NCBI GenBank assembly: GCA_040003255.1
Contig: JBDUCV010000022.1
Span: 1-32,936 of the forward strand
Direction: 5' to 3'
DNA: 32,936 nt
DNA from: JBDUCV01 sp040003255
Lineage (GTDB): Bacteria > Actinomycetota > Actinomycetes > Mycobacteriales > Jatrophihabitantaceae
The notes under the pieces were generated by a model that worked only from the letters and a program-made list of their open reading frames with translations, did not search any database and was not told the DNA's origin. The position numbers and the translations under genes were made by a program. Shown in pieces: positions 21,531-29,659 of the stretch. Positions within the stretch are counted from its first letter, which is position 1. Every line of letters begins with the position of its first letter.

Positions 21531-22856
21531 GTGACTGCTGTTGCACCCAAGCCAGCCACCGAACAACGCCCGCATGGGCGAAGTCGGTCCTCGATCGTCT
21601 GGCCGGTGGCGTTGACCGCCCTCGCGGTCGTTGTGTTCGTCTTCTACCACTCCATCCTGCCGAACGTGCAGGATTCCGTCGCCACCCCGGTCAACGACTG
21701 GATGCCGATCTCGGCGATCAACAACTCCATGATCTGGGTGATCATGGCGCTCGGGCTGAATATCGTCGTCGGGTACGCCGGCTTGCTCGACCTGGGTTAC
21801 GTCGCGTTCTGGGCGATCGGTGGCTACACCGCAGCCTGGCTGATGTCGACGTTCGCCGGCGACGAATGGAGCCTCACCCTGCACATCGGGTCGCCGTCGG
21901 TCACCGACAAGGCGACCGGGATTCACATCAGCTTCTGGCTCGTGCTGATCATCGCCGCGGCGTTCTGTGCGCTCTGGGGCATCATCATCGGTACGCCGAC
22001 GCTGCGGCTGCGCAGCGACTATCTCGCTATCGTCACGCTCGGGTTCGGCGAGATCATCCCGCAGTTCTTCCGCAACGCCGAAGACATCGGCGGAATCAAT
22101 ATCTCCAATGGCGACAAGGGCATCGGCCCCGTCGACGCGATCGGCACCGGGCCCTTCAGCCATATCCAGGGCGTCAAGCCGGCACTTGGCGCATTCGACC
22201 TCGACATCAAGTTCGTGGTGTACGCCATCCTGGTGGCCGTCTGCGTCTTGATCTCGCTGCGTATCCGCGAGGGTCGGCTCGGCCGCGCGTGGCTCGCGAT
22301 CCGCGAGGACGAGCTCGCTGCCGGCATGATGGGGATCCCGCTCGTCAAGGCCAAGCTGTCGGCCTACGCGGTCGGAGCCGCGTTCGGCGGTCTCGGCGGT
22401 GTCGCGTACGCGACACTCGTCGGCACTACCTTCCCGACCTTCAGCTTCGCGTACTCGATCACCATCCTGCTGATGGTCGTCCTTGGCGGCATGGGCAACG
22501 TCTGGGGGGTTATCGTCGGAGCACTCGCGCTGTCGTGGATCAACTCGACGGGTCTTGCCCAGTTCGGTGACACGTTCAACAGCCAGTTCGGCACGAACAT
22601 CGACTTCCCCGGCTACAACTACCTGATCTTCGGCGTGATTCTCGTATTGATGATGCTGTTCCGCCGCGAGGGTCTGATCCCCGAGCGTCGCACCCAGCGG
22701 ATCCTTCGCGAGCCGTCTCGCACCGAACTCGAGGCGGTCGGCTCCGATGTCGAAGCAGGGCAGTCGACCGTGAAAGCGGAATCGGGCATCGTCGTCGAGC
22801 CGGTTGAGCCCGGCGATCAGGTTGAGTTCGCCGGGGACAAGGGGCGCCAGCTGTGA
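21531..22856 (+). CDS. livM: Branched-chain amino-acid ABC transporter permease LivM
   Basis: Second membrane permease of the importer, 441 residues from GTG at 21531. Family blocks are INNSMIWVIMALGLNIVVGYAGLLDLGYVAFWAIGGYTAAWL, RLRSDYLAIVTLGFGEIIP, GRAWLAIREDELAAGMMGIPLVKAKLSAYAVGAAFGGLGGVAYA and LGGMGNVWGVIVGALAL. The last 45 residues or so, after RREGLIPERR, form an acidic cytoplasmic tail (EAVGSDVEAG...VEPVEPGDQVEFAGD) not needed in minimal LivM proteins. The frame stays open far upstream through livH, but homology starts only here. Its stop overlaps livG by 4 nt (GTGA). Confidence 0.94.
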   Translation: MTAVAPKPATEQRPHGRSRSSIVWPVALTALAVVVFVFYHSILPNVQDSVATPVNDWMPISAINNSMIWVIMALGLNIVVGYAGLLDLGYVAFWAIGGYTAAWLMSTFAGDEWSLTLHIGSPSVTDKATGIHISFWLVLIIAAAFCALWGIIIGTPTLRLRSDYLAIVTLGFGEIIPQFFRNAEDIGGINISNGDKGIGPVDAIGTGPFSHIQGVKPALGAFDLDIKFVVYAILVAVCVLISLRIREGRLGRAWLAIREDELAAGMMGIPLVKAKLSAYAVGAAFGGLGGVAYATLVGTTFPTFSFAYSITILLMVVLGGMGNVWGVIVGALALSWINSTGLAQFGDTFNSQFGTNIDFPGYNYLIFGVILVLMMLFRREGLIPERRTQRILREPSRTELEAVGSDVEAGQSTVKAESGIVVEPVEPGDQVEFAGDKGRQL

Positions 22857-23701
22857 CCGATACGACCGAGAGCACCGCCTCGCCCGCGACGGCGCCGAAC
22901 GGCTCCGACGGCCCTGACGTGCTGAGCGCTGAAAACATCACCATTCAGTTCGGCGGCCTGGTCGCCGTCAAGGACGTCACCTTCACCATCCCGCCGCACT
23001 CGGTCGTCAGCCTCATCGGCCCGAACGGGGCGGGCAAGACCACCTTCTTCAACATTCTCACCGGTCTCTACCGGCCGACGTCCGGCCGGGTGCTGCTCAA
23101 CGGACGTGACGTCACCGGCAAGAGCCCGCACAAGATCGCCGGCTGGGGACTGGCGCGCACCTTCCAGAACATTCGACTGTTCAACCTGATGACGGCCGAA
23201 GAGAACGTCATGGTCGCCATGCATCCGCACCTGCGATCGGGCATCGCCAGCACGGTGCTGCGCCTGCCTGGCCAGCGTCGTGAGGAGCGCGAGTCTCGCG
23301 AGCAAGCACGCGAGCTGCTCGAGTTCGTGGGCATCGGTCCGACCGCCGACGAGTACGCGCGCAACCTGTCATACGGAGATCAGCGCCGGCTCGAGGTCGC
23401 CCGGGCCCTGGCGCTGCGGCCGAAAGTGTTGTTGCTCGACGAGCCGACGGCGGGCATGAACCCGCAGGAGTCGGCGACATTCGTCGAGTTCGTCTACCGG
23501 GTGCGCGATGAGAAAGACCTGTCGGTGCTGCTCATCGAGCACGACATGAGCGTGGTCATGAAGGTCAGCGAACGGATCACCGTGCTGGATCGTGGCGCCC
23601 AGATCGCCGAGGGAAGCCCGGACGACATCCGCACCAACGAGCGCGTCGTCGAGGCCTACCTCGGCAAGACGGGCACCCGCGAAGGGCGGCGGCTGGCATG
23701 A
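22853..23701 (+). CDS. livG: Branched-chain amino-acid ABC transporter ATP-binding protein LivG
   Basis: One of two ATPases of the importer, 282 residues. Walker A GPNGAGKT (about 62-69), RTFQNIRLFNLMTAEENVMVAMH (LivG-specific Q-loop block), signature LSYGDQRRLEVARAL, where LSYG replaces LSGG as is normal in LivG, Walker B VLLLDEPTAGMNPQE, and H-loop LIEHDMSVVM. The first 24 residues are an Ala/Ser/Thr-rich extension before VLSAENITIQFGGL. GTG at 22853 overlaps livM by 4 nt, and livF overlaps its end by 4 nt. Confidence 0.95.
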   Translation: MTDTTESTASPATAPNGSDGPDVLSAENITIQFGGLVAVKDVTFTIPPHSVVSLIGPNGAGKTTFFNILTGLYRPTSGRVLLNGRDVTGKSPHKIAGWGLARTFQNIRLFNLMTAEENVMVAMHPHLRSGIASTVLRLPGQRREERESREQARELLEFVGIGPTADEYARNLSYGDQRRLEVARALALRPKVLLLDEPTAGMNPQESATFVEFVYRVRDEKDLSVLLIEHDMSVVMKVSERITVLDRGAQIAEGSPDDIRTNERVVEAYLGKTGTREGRRLA

Positions 23702-24459
23702 CCGCGACTCAGGAGACCACCGAGAAGCCGGGACGTCGCGGCACGGGCACGCCATTGCTCGCGCTGCGCGACCTCAACGTCAGCTACGGCAACATTGCCG
23801 CGGTCAAGGGTCTTGACGTCGACGTCTACCAGGGCGAGATCGTCACGTTGATCGGATCCAACGGGGCCGGAAAGTCCACCACCCTGCGCACGATCTCGGG
23901 CCTGCTGCGTCCGCGTAGTGGCGAGGTGCTCTTCGAGGGCAAACGGATCCACGGCGTGCCGGGCCATGACGTCGTCAAGCTCGGCATCTGCCAATCGCCC
24001 GAAGGACGGCGGATCTTCCAGCGGATGACGGTGGGCGAGAACCTCGAACTTGGTGCATTCCTGCGCCGCGATCCTGCTGGCATCGCCGAGGACCGGGCGC
24101 GGGTGCTCGGGCTGTTCCCGATCCTGCGCGAGCGGCTGAGCCAGAAGGCTGGGACGTTGTCCGGCGGCGAGCAGCAGATGCTGGCCGTCGCGCGGGCCCT
24201 GCTCGGCAAGCCGAAGCTGCTGCTGCTCGACGAACCATCGATGGGGCTCGCGCCGGTACTGGTCGACCTGATCTTTGAAACGATCACCACGATTCGCGAC
24301 CAGGGCGTAACGGTGCTGCTCGTCGAGCAGAACGCCCTTGCCGCGCTCGAGGTCGCCGACTATGCCTATGTCCTCGAATCCGGCCGGCTCAGCGTGCAGG
24401 GGCCGGCCGAGCAACTCCTTAACGACGACGCGGTGGCCCGCGCCTACCTCGGCGGCTGA
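23698..24459 (+). CDS. livF: Branched-chain amino-acid ABC transporter ATP-binding protein LivF
   Basis: Second ATPase of the importer, 253 residues. Walker A GSNGAGKS (about 53-60), CQSPEGRRIFQRMTVGENLELGAF (LivF Q-loop block), signature LSGGEQQMLAVARALLGKPKLLLLDEPSMGLAPVL with Walker B, H-loop LLVEQNALAALEVADYAYVLESGRL and a C-terminal VARAYLGG. ATG at 23698 overlaps livG by 4 nt. It is the last gene of livKHMGF; guaB3 begins 42 bp later, so read-through into guaB3 is possible. Confidence 0.95.
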   Translation: MTATQETTEKPGRRGTGTPLLALRDLNVSYGNIAAVKGLDVDVYQGEIVTLIGSNGAGKSTTLRTISGLLRPRSGEVLFEGKRIHGVPGHDVVKLGICQSPEGRRIFQRMTVGENLELGAFLRRDPAGIAEDRARVLGLFPILRERLSQKAGTLSGGEQQMLAVARALLGKPKLLLLDEPSMGLAPVLVDLIFETITTIRDQGVTVLLVEQNALAALEVADYAYVLESGRLSVQGPAEQLLNDDAVARAYLGG

Positions 24460-24501
24460 TCGATCGATACCGCAGCAGCTGGGTAAGGCAGACTCGGCGC
24501 C

Positions 24502-25623
24502 ATGCCGGAGACACTGGAGATCGGTCTGGGCCGCGACGCCCGGCGGGGCTACCACCTCGACGAGCTCGCGTTGGTACCGACCCGGCGTACACGGGGGTCG
24601 TCCGTGGTGTCGACAGCCTGGCAGATCGACGCGCACACCTTCGAGCTGCCACTGGTCGCCGCGCCCTCCGACGCGGTCGTCTCGCCGGCCACCGTCGTCG
24701 AGATCGAACGACTCGGCGGCCTCGCCGTCCTCGACGGGGAGGGGCTGTGGACTCGGCACGACGACGCGGACGAGCGGTTGAGCGGACTGGGCGTCGACCC
24801 GCGTGCCCTACAGGCCGGCTATTCCCGACCGGTGTCGCCGGAGTTGCTGCGCAAGCGGATCGGCCAACTGCGCGACTCCGGCGTGCGCGTTGCGGTCCGG
24901 CTTTCGCCGCAGCACACCGTCGAACTGGCGCCGCATGCGCTGGCCGAAGGTGTCGATCTGCTGGTCATCCAGGGCACGGTGATCTCCGCCGAGCACGTTG
25001 CATCACACCGCGAGGCGACGGGACTGAACCTGAAGACATTCATCGCCGACCTCGACGTGCCGGTGCTCGTGGGTGGCTGCGCGAATTACCAGACGGCGCT
25101 GCACCTGATGCGCACCGGCGCCGCGGGGGTGATCGTCGGCTACGGCGCGCACCTCGGCTCGACCACCCACGCGGTGCTCGGCATCGACGTGCCGATGGCG
25201 ACGGCAATCGTCGATGCCGCCGCGGCCCGCCGCGATTACTTGGACGAGACGGGTGGACGTTACGTGCATCTCGTGGCCTACGGCGACATCGCCACCGGTG
25301 GTGACATCGCAAAGGCGCTGGCCTGCGGGGCGGATGCGGTGATGCTCGGCGACGCGTTGGCCGCCGCAGCGGAATCGCCGGGCGGTGGGCGGTTCTGGGA
25401 TGCGACCGCCTCGCACCCCCGGCTACCCCGCTCGGCCGTGGTGCCGCCCGGCTACGGCGAGTCCGAACGTCCGTCGCTGGAGGAGGTGCTTCTCGGCCCG
25501 ACGAGTGACCCGAGCGGTGAGCGCAATCTGTTCGGCGCGCTGCGCCGAGTGATGGGCAAGTGCGGCTACTCGTCGGTCAAGGAGTTCCAGAAGGTGGAGC
25601 TCATCCGCACCGTCCGCCGTTGA
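24502..25623 (+). CDS. guaB3: GuaB3 family IMP dehydrogenase-related protein
   Basis: Paralogue of IMP dehydrogenase conserved in actinobacteria, 373 residues, with a TIM barrel and no CBS domains. It starts LEIGLGRDARRGYHLDELALVPTRRTRGSS and ends with MGKCGYSSVKEFQKVEL, both typical of the GuaB3 subfamily. At the place of the IMPDH catalytic loop (GPGSICTTR in the guaB product) it reads GYGAHLGSTTHAVLG, so the nucleophilic Cys is missing. A conventional IMPDH reaction is therefore doubtful for this copy; the role of GuaB3 in actinobacteria is not settled to my knowledge. ATG at 24502 is the only sensible start. In the mycobacterial order guaB3 directly follows guaB2; here the liv operon lies between them. 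The end converges on corA 31 bp away. Confidence 0.92.
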   Translation: MPETLEIGLGRDARRGYHLDELALVPTRRTRGSSVVSTAWQIDAHTFELPLVAAPSDAVVSPATVVEIERLGGLAVLDGEGLWTRHDDADERLSGLGVDPRALQAGYSRPVSPELLRKRIGQLRDSGVRVAVRLSPQHTVELAPHALAEGVDLLVIQGTVISAEHVASHREATGLNLKTFIADLDVPVLVGGCANYQTALHLMRTGAAGVIVGYGAHLGSTTHAVLGIDVPMATAIVDAAAARRDYLDETGGRYVHLVAYGDIATGGDIAKALACGADAVMLGDALAAAAESPGGGRFWDATASHPRLPRSAVVPPGYGESERPSLEEVLLGPTSDPSGERNLFGALRRVMGKCGYSSVKEFQKVELIRTVRR

Positions 25624-25654
25624 GCCAGCGGGCGGCGGTCAGGGGCGGTCAGGG

Positions 25655-26641
25655 TCAGAGCCAGTCGCGTCGGCGGAACTGGGTCCAGAGCACGGCGCAC
25701 AGAACCACGATCACGCTTGTGCTGAACCAGAATCCCCAATGCGCCCCGAACCCCGGGTAGGGGACGTTCTGGCCGTAGAACCCGGTGATTGCGGTTGGCA
25801 CCGCGATGATCGCGGCCCAGGATGTGAGCTTCTTGATCACGATGTTCAGCCGGGCGTCGGCCAGCGAGAGGTTGGTCTCGAAGATCGTGGTGATCATGTC
25901 GCGCAGTGACTCGGTCCATTCGGTGGCACGCAGCACGTGGTCGTAGAGGTCGTTGAAGTAGGGATCCATCTCTGGATGCGGGTGGCTCTCGGCCGCCCGG
26001 CGCATGACGGTGCTGACGACCTCGCGCATCGGCAGGATTGCGCGGCGCGCCTCGACGAGCGACTTTCGCATCGTGTACGACCGGCGCTGCACGGTGGCAC
26101 TGTTGCGGCCGGACGCGTCGAAGAGGATGTCCTCGATCTCCTCGACGGCGTCGTCGAGTGCCTCGATGGCGACGAAGTGCCCGTCGACGATGACGTCGAG
26201 CAGACCCCAAACGAGGGCCTTCGGTCCGAACTTGATCAGGTCTGCGTTGTCGTCCCAGATCTGCACCACCTCGTCCATTCCGAAGTCCTCGCTCTGCCGC
26301 ACGGTGAACACCCCTCGGGCGAGCACGAACGCTGAGACCTGCGACGCCGACATATCCCCCGTGTCGTGGTCATACCGCAGGCCGTAGGCGGCGATGAACG
26401 TGTGCGTGCCGTAGCGGCTGGCCTTGGGACGTTCTCGGGGCATAACCGCGTCCTCGACGGCGTGCGGGTCCAGACTCAGCTCATCGGCCAGCTCGTTCAA
26501 CCGGTGCGCGTCGGGGGAGCAGAGGTCGGCCCAGACCAGACAGTCGTCCTGCTCGAGGTAGTCCGAGACCTGCTCGAACGGGAAGTTTTCGGCTTCGAGA
26601 GTCCCGTTGCGCCACACTCTGGTCCGGATGTCTTTGGCCAC
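25655..26641 (-). CDS. corA: CorA-family magnesium/divalent cation transporter
   Basis: Pentameric channel for Mg2+ (or Co2+/Ni2+) of the CorA family. The 328-residue protein has a large N-terminal cytoplasmic domain (about 1-265, with long acidic helices such as IEALDDAVEEIEDILFD) and two C-terminal transmembrane helices (about 268-288 and 300-320), ending in the basic RRRDWL. The selectivity loop after the first helix reads GFYGQN, with GQN where the classical signature is GMN; GQN-like variants occur in the superfamily. GTG at 26641 lies 6 nt from a CACACT hexamer on the minus strand and has no Shine-Dalgarno. It is divergent from guaA (81-bp gap) and convergent with guaB3. Confidence 0.92.
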   Translation of the reverse strand: MAKDIRTRVWRNGTLEAENFPFEQVSDYLEQDDCLVWADLCSPDAHRLNELADELSLDPHAVEDAVMPRERPKASRYGTHTFIAAYGLRYDHDTGDMSASQVSAFVLARGVFTVRQSEDFGMDEVVQIWDDNADLIKFGPKALVWGLLDVIVDGHFVAIEALDDAVEEIEDILFDASGRNSATVQRRSYTMRKSLVEARRAILPMREVVSTVMRRAAESHPHPEMDPYFNDLYDHVLRATEWTESLRDMITTIFETNLSLADARLNIVIKKLTSWAAIIAVPTAITGFYGQNVPYPGFGAHWGFWFSTSVIVVLCAVLWTQFRRRDWL

Positions 26642-26647
26642 GGGGTC

Positions 26648-26653
26648 AGTGTG
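26648..26653 (-). promoter_or_regulatory. -10-like box of corA, predicted leaderless
   Basis: On the minus strand, CACACT (26653-26648) is followed by 6 nt and the GTG at 26641. The stretch differs from that before alr at one base in fifteen. Confidence 0.4.
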
Positions 26654-26709
26654 CTCTCAAGTCGGAGTTGGTTTGGACCGGACTGCGCAATTCTGCAGCC
26701 CTCGACCCA

Positions 26710-26715
26710 TAGACT
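26710..26715 (+). promoter_or_regulatory. -10 box of guaA, predicted leaderless
   Basis: TAGACT lies exactly 7 nt before the GTG at 26723. No Shine-Dalgarno is present and no good -35 was seen. Confidence 0.5.
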
Positions 26716-26722
26716 TCCTATC

Positions 26723-28270
26723 GTGCAGCCGGACGTGGTGCTGGTCGTCGATTACGGAGCCCAATACGCGCAGCTGATCGCCCGGCGGGTCCGCGAGGCG
26801 CACGTCTACTCCGAGATCGTTCCGCACACCACATCGGTGGCCGATCTGTTGGCTCGCCGGCCGAGGGCAATCATCCTGTCCGGCGGCCCGTCCTCGGTCT
26901 ACGCGGACGGTGCCCCGCAGGCCGATCCCGGATTGTTCAATGCGGGTGTACCGGTCTTCGGCATCTGCTACGGCTTCCAGGCCATGACCCAGGCGCTCGG
27001 CGGCGAGGTCGCCGACACTGGCGCCAGCGAATTCGGCCGAACCCCGCTCATCGTGACCACGCCCGGTGTGCTGATGCGCGGGTTACCCGCGTCGCAGCAG
27101 GTGTGGATGAGCCACGGCAATGAGGTCACCGCACCGCCACCCGGCTTTACCGTCATCGCTTCGACCGCGGGCGCCCCAGTCGCGGCGTTCGAGGACCTCG
27201 GCCGCCGGCTGGCCGGCGTGCAGTTCCACCCAGAGGTCCTACATTCTGAGCACGGTCAGCAGATCCTGCAGCGGTTCCTCTACGACCTGGCCGGCGCACG
27301 CCCTCAGTGGACCGAGGCGAACATCATTGACGACCAAGTGGCCGCGATCCGGGCTCAGGTCGGTGGCAAGCGGGTCATCTGCGGGCTGTCGGGTGGCGTC
27401 GACTCGGCCGTGGCCGCCGCCCTCGTGCAGCGCGCGATCGGTGACCAGCTGACCTGCGTGTTCATCGACCACGGGCTGTTGCGCCGAGGCGAGGCCGAGC
27501 AGGTCGAGCGGGACTTCGTCGCGGCGACCGGCGTCCGGCTCAAGGTCGTCGACGCCGCGGGACAGTTCCTCGACGCGCTCGCCGGGGTCACCGATCCCGA
27601 GGAGAAGCGCAAGGTCATCGGTCGCGAGTTCATCCGCGCGTTCGAGCAAGCCGCTCGCGAGGTCGTGCACCGGGACGGCGTCGACTTCCTCGTGCAGGGC
27701 ACGCTCTACCCGGACGTGGTCGAGTCCGGAGGCGGTTCCGGCACGGCGAACATCAAGAGCCACCACAACGTCGGCGGGCTGCCCGACGACCTGCAGTTCG
27801 GGTTGATCGAGCCGTTGCGCTCGCTGTTCAAGGACGAGGTGCGCCGACTCGGCGAGCAACTCGGCTTGCCCCGCGACATCGTTCAACGGCAGCCTTTTCC
27901 CGGTCCCGGGCTGGCGATCCGCATCGTCGGCGAGGTCACCGAAGCGCGGCTGGACGTCCTGCGCCGGGCCGACTCGATTGCCCGGGCCGAGCTGTCGGCG
28001 GCCGGCCTCGATGGCGAGATTTGGCAGTGTCCGGTGGTGCTGCTCGCCGACGTACGCTCGGTCGGGGTGCAGGGAGACGGCCGAACCTACGGCCACCCGA
28101 TCGTGCTGCGTCCGGTGTCGAGCGAGGACGCGATGACCGCGGACTGGACGCGAGTGCCCTACGACGTGCTGGAACGAATTTCGACCAGAATCACCAACGA
28201 GGTTCGGCACGTGAACCGGGTGGTGCTCGACCTGACCAGCAAGCCACCGGCCACCATCGAGTGGGAATGA
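26723..28270 (+). CDS. guaA: GMP synthase (glutamine-hydrolysing)
   Basis: Converts XMP to GMP using ATP and glutamine, the step after IMP dehydrogenase. The 515-residue protein has a class I glutamine amidotransferase domain (about 5-190; nucleophile Cys82 in FGICYGFQAM, partner His/Glu in VQFHPEV), an ATP-pyrophosphatase domain with P-loop LSGGVDSAV (about 220) and the C-terminal dimerisation domain ending in the family signature KPPATIEWE. Start GTG at 26723 gives the expected short N-terminus QPDVVLVVDYGAQYAQLI. The frame remains open upstream across corA, but that portion has no homology. It ends 27 bp before the convergent PspC gene. Confidence 0.97.
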   Translation: MQPDVVLVVDYGAQYAQLIARRVREAHVYSEIVPHTTSVADLLARRPRAIILSGGPSSVYADGAPQADPGLFNAGVPVFGICYGFQAMTQALGGEVADTGASEFGRTPLIVTTPGVLMRGLPASQQVWMSHGNEVTAPPPGFTVIASTAGAPVAAFEDLGRRLAGVQFHPEVLHSEHGQQILQRFLYDLAGARPQWTEANIIDDQVAAIRAQVGGKRVICGLSGGVDSAVAAALVQRAIGDQLTCVFIDHGLLRRGEAEQVERDFVAATGVRLKVVDAAGQFLDALAGVTDPEEKRKVIGREFIRAFEQAAREVVHRDGVDFLVQGTLYPDVVESGGGSGTANIKSHHNVGGLPDDLQFGLIEPLRSLFKDEVRRLGEQLGLPRDIVQRQPFPGPGLAIRIVGEVTEARLDVLRRADSIARAELSAAGLDGEIWQCPVVLLADVRSVGVQGDGRTYGHPIVLRPVSSEDAMTADWTRVPYDVLERISTRITNEVRHVNRVVLDLTSKPPATIEWE

Positions 28271-28297
28271 GAGCTAGCCGGACCACCATCGCGCAGG

Positions 28298-29527
28298 TCA
28301 GGGCGCGTACCCGATCGTGACGGCGCCTTCCTCGACCCGCACGTCGAGGGTGAGCTGCTCGCGACCCGCCGACCCGAGCACCACGTCCCGGTCGAAGTTG
28401 AATCCAGAGTGCACCTCTGCGCCGTCCAATGTGATGGCGCCGGCACGCAGCGCGGCATGCACTCGCACGTCCGCCGATCGCGGCACGATGATCTTGACCT
28501 CACCGGCTGCCTGTTGTATCCGCACGGTGCGACCGTCGCCGGGCGGCAGTTCGCGTAGGTCGAACGTGCTGCGGCCGAATGCCATCCGGTATTGCGCGTG
28601 CAGATCAGCCGCCGAACGCGGGGTGTAGAGCCGATCTCCCGATCCGTCGTGGAAGCTCACCCGCGTGCCACCGAACGCCAAGCCGCCGAGGATCGACGGA
28701 ATGACCAGCACGGCCAGCCCCCACACCGGTCGCCGGATCACGGCGCCGACGATCAGCGAGCCAACGACGATCGCGGTCGTGGTCCAGAAGTAGACGGGGA
28801 TCCGGATATCGCTCACGGCATCCGCGATCGCCAGCGTGCCGAGTGCGGCACCCAGCACACCCCACGCGGCGATGCGCATCGGGCGATTGCGGGCCCGGCG
28901 CTCACGCCACGATGCGGCGGACTCGCGCACCCAGTCGCCCAGCTCCGAACCCACCGGGCGGTAGTCGGCGGGCGGAGCGTCGCTCACCTGGTACGGCACG
29001 GTCTGCTGCGCGGGGGCGGCGTAATAGGCCGAGCCGGCCAAACGCGGCGGGCTCGAGGAACGGCGGTTCAGCGCGATGATCAGCACGATGGCGGCGGCGG
29101 CGACCGGGAAGAACGGCCACGGTGACAAGAAGCTAGACAGCACTGCCCACCCGATTGCGCCCGCAGCGATGACCACCAGCCACAACGGGACCCGCCGACG
29201 GCGCAGTTCGCCGGCGAACCGGTCGGCCGCCGACGTGGGCGTGCCTTGTTCGGGCATCGCCGCCCAAGCAATTAGATAACCGACAATGCCGATGCCGAGG
29301 AACGCCGTTGTGGCGAACAGCACCCGGAACAACACCGGGTCGACGCCGAAGTACGCACCAAGTCCGCCGCATACGCCGGACGCGACGCGGTCGGTGCTGC
29401 TTCGGCGCAGCAGCCGCCGTGGCGTCGGGCCAGCCGTCGGCGGCACGTCGCCAGCTGAGGGTTGGCCGGACGGCGGCTCGCTCGGCGGCGGTTTGGGGGG
29501 TGTCGGCTGATCGATCATGTTCGTCAT
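28298..29527 (-). CDS. PspC-domain membrane protein with LiaF-like C-terminus
   Basis: Predicted membrane component of an envelope-stress system. The 409-residue protein has a Pro-rich cytoplasmic N-terminus (1-40), a PspC domain (about 41-95, RRSSTDRVASGVCGGLGAYFGVDPVLFRVLFATTAFLG), several further transmembrane segments (about 113-150 and 220-285), a basic stretch between them, and a C-terminal beta-rich domain (about 300-409, LPPGDGRTVRIQQAAGEVKIIVPRSADVRVHAAL) like the LiaF/cell-wall-active-antibiotic-response domain. It is transcribed divergently from a PspC-fused histidine kinase, the arrangement of the LiaFSR/EsrISR group, in which this component restrains the kinase. That role is by analogy. 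ATG at 29527; a second ATG three codons later (29518) is possible. Confidence 0.87.
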   Translation of the reverse strand: MTNMIDQPTPPKPPPSEPPSGQPSAGDVPPTAGPTPRRLLRRSSTDRVASGVCGGLGAYFGVDPVLFRVLFATTAFLGIGIVGYLIAWAAMPEQGTPTSAADRFAGELRRRRVPLWLVVIAAGAIGWAVLSSFLSPWPFFPVAAAAIVLIIALNRRSSSPPRLAGSAYYAAPAQQTVPYQVSDAPPADYRPVGSELGDWVRESAASWRERRARNRPMRIAAWGVLGAALGTLAIADAVSDIRIPVYFWTTTAIVVGSLIVGAVIRRPVWGLAVLVIPSILGGLAFGGTRVSFHDGSGDRLYTPRSAADLHAQYRMAFGRSTFDLRELPPGDGRTVRIQQAAGEVKIIVPRSADVRVHAALRAGAITLDGAEVHSGFNFDRDVVLGSAGREQLTLDVRVEEGAVTIGYAP

Positions 29528-29573
29528 AGGACCGAGAATGCGGTGATCGCCGGTACGCGCGCATCGGGTACGT

Positions 29574-29590
29574 CCCTGATTTCACCCTGA
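29574..29590. promoter_or_regulatory. Direct repeat in the divergent PspC/kinase promoter region
   Basis: CCCTGA at 29574-29579 and 29585-29590, with an 11-bp start-to-start distance (one helical turn). Just upstream, GGTACG occurs at 29552 and 29567. Helically phased repeats between divergent signalling genes are what a NarL-type response regulator would bind; the link is inferred. Confidence 0.35.
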
Positions 29591-29659
29591 ACCGCCGACT
29601 ACCGTGACTGGGTGCGATTCCGGATACCGGCACGCCGCCCGAGCAGCGATCATTGACCG

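Noticed and set aside
25624..25654. Short GGCGGTCAGG repeats between guaB3 and corA
   Set aside because: Two short copies in a 31-bp gap; too small to be more than chance or a weak terminator.
26366..26722. N-terminal extension of guaA overlapping corA
   Set aside because: No family support; GTG at 26723 gives the normal GMP synthase N-terminus and follows a -10 box.
27239..28210. Long open frame antisense to guaA
   Set aside because: Shadow of guaA with low-complexity translation and no start signal.
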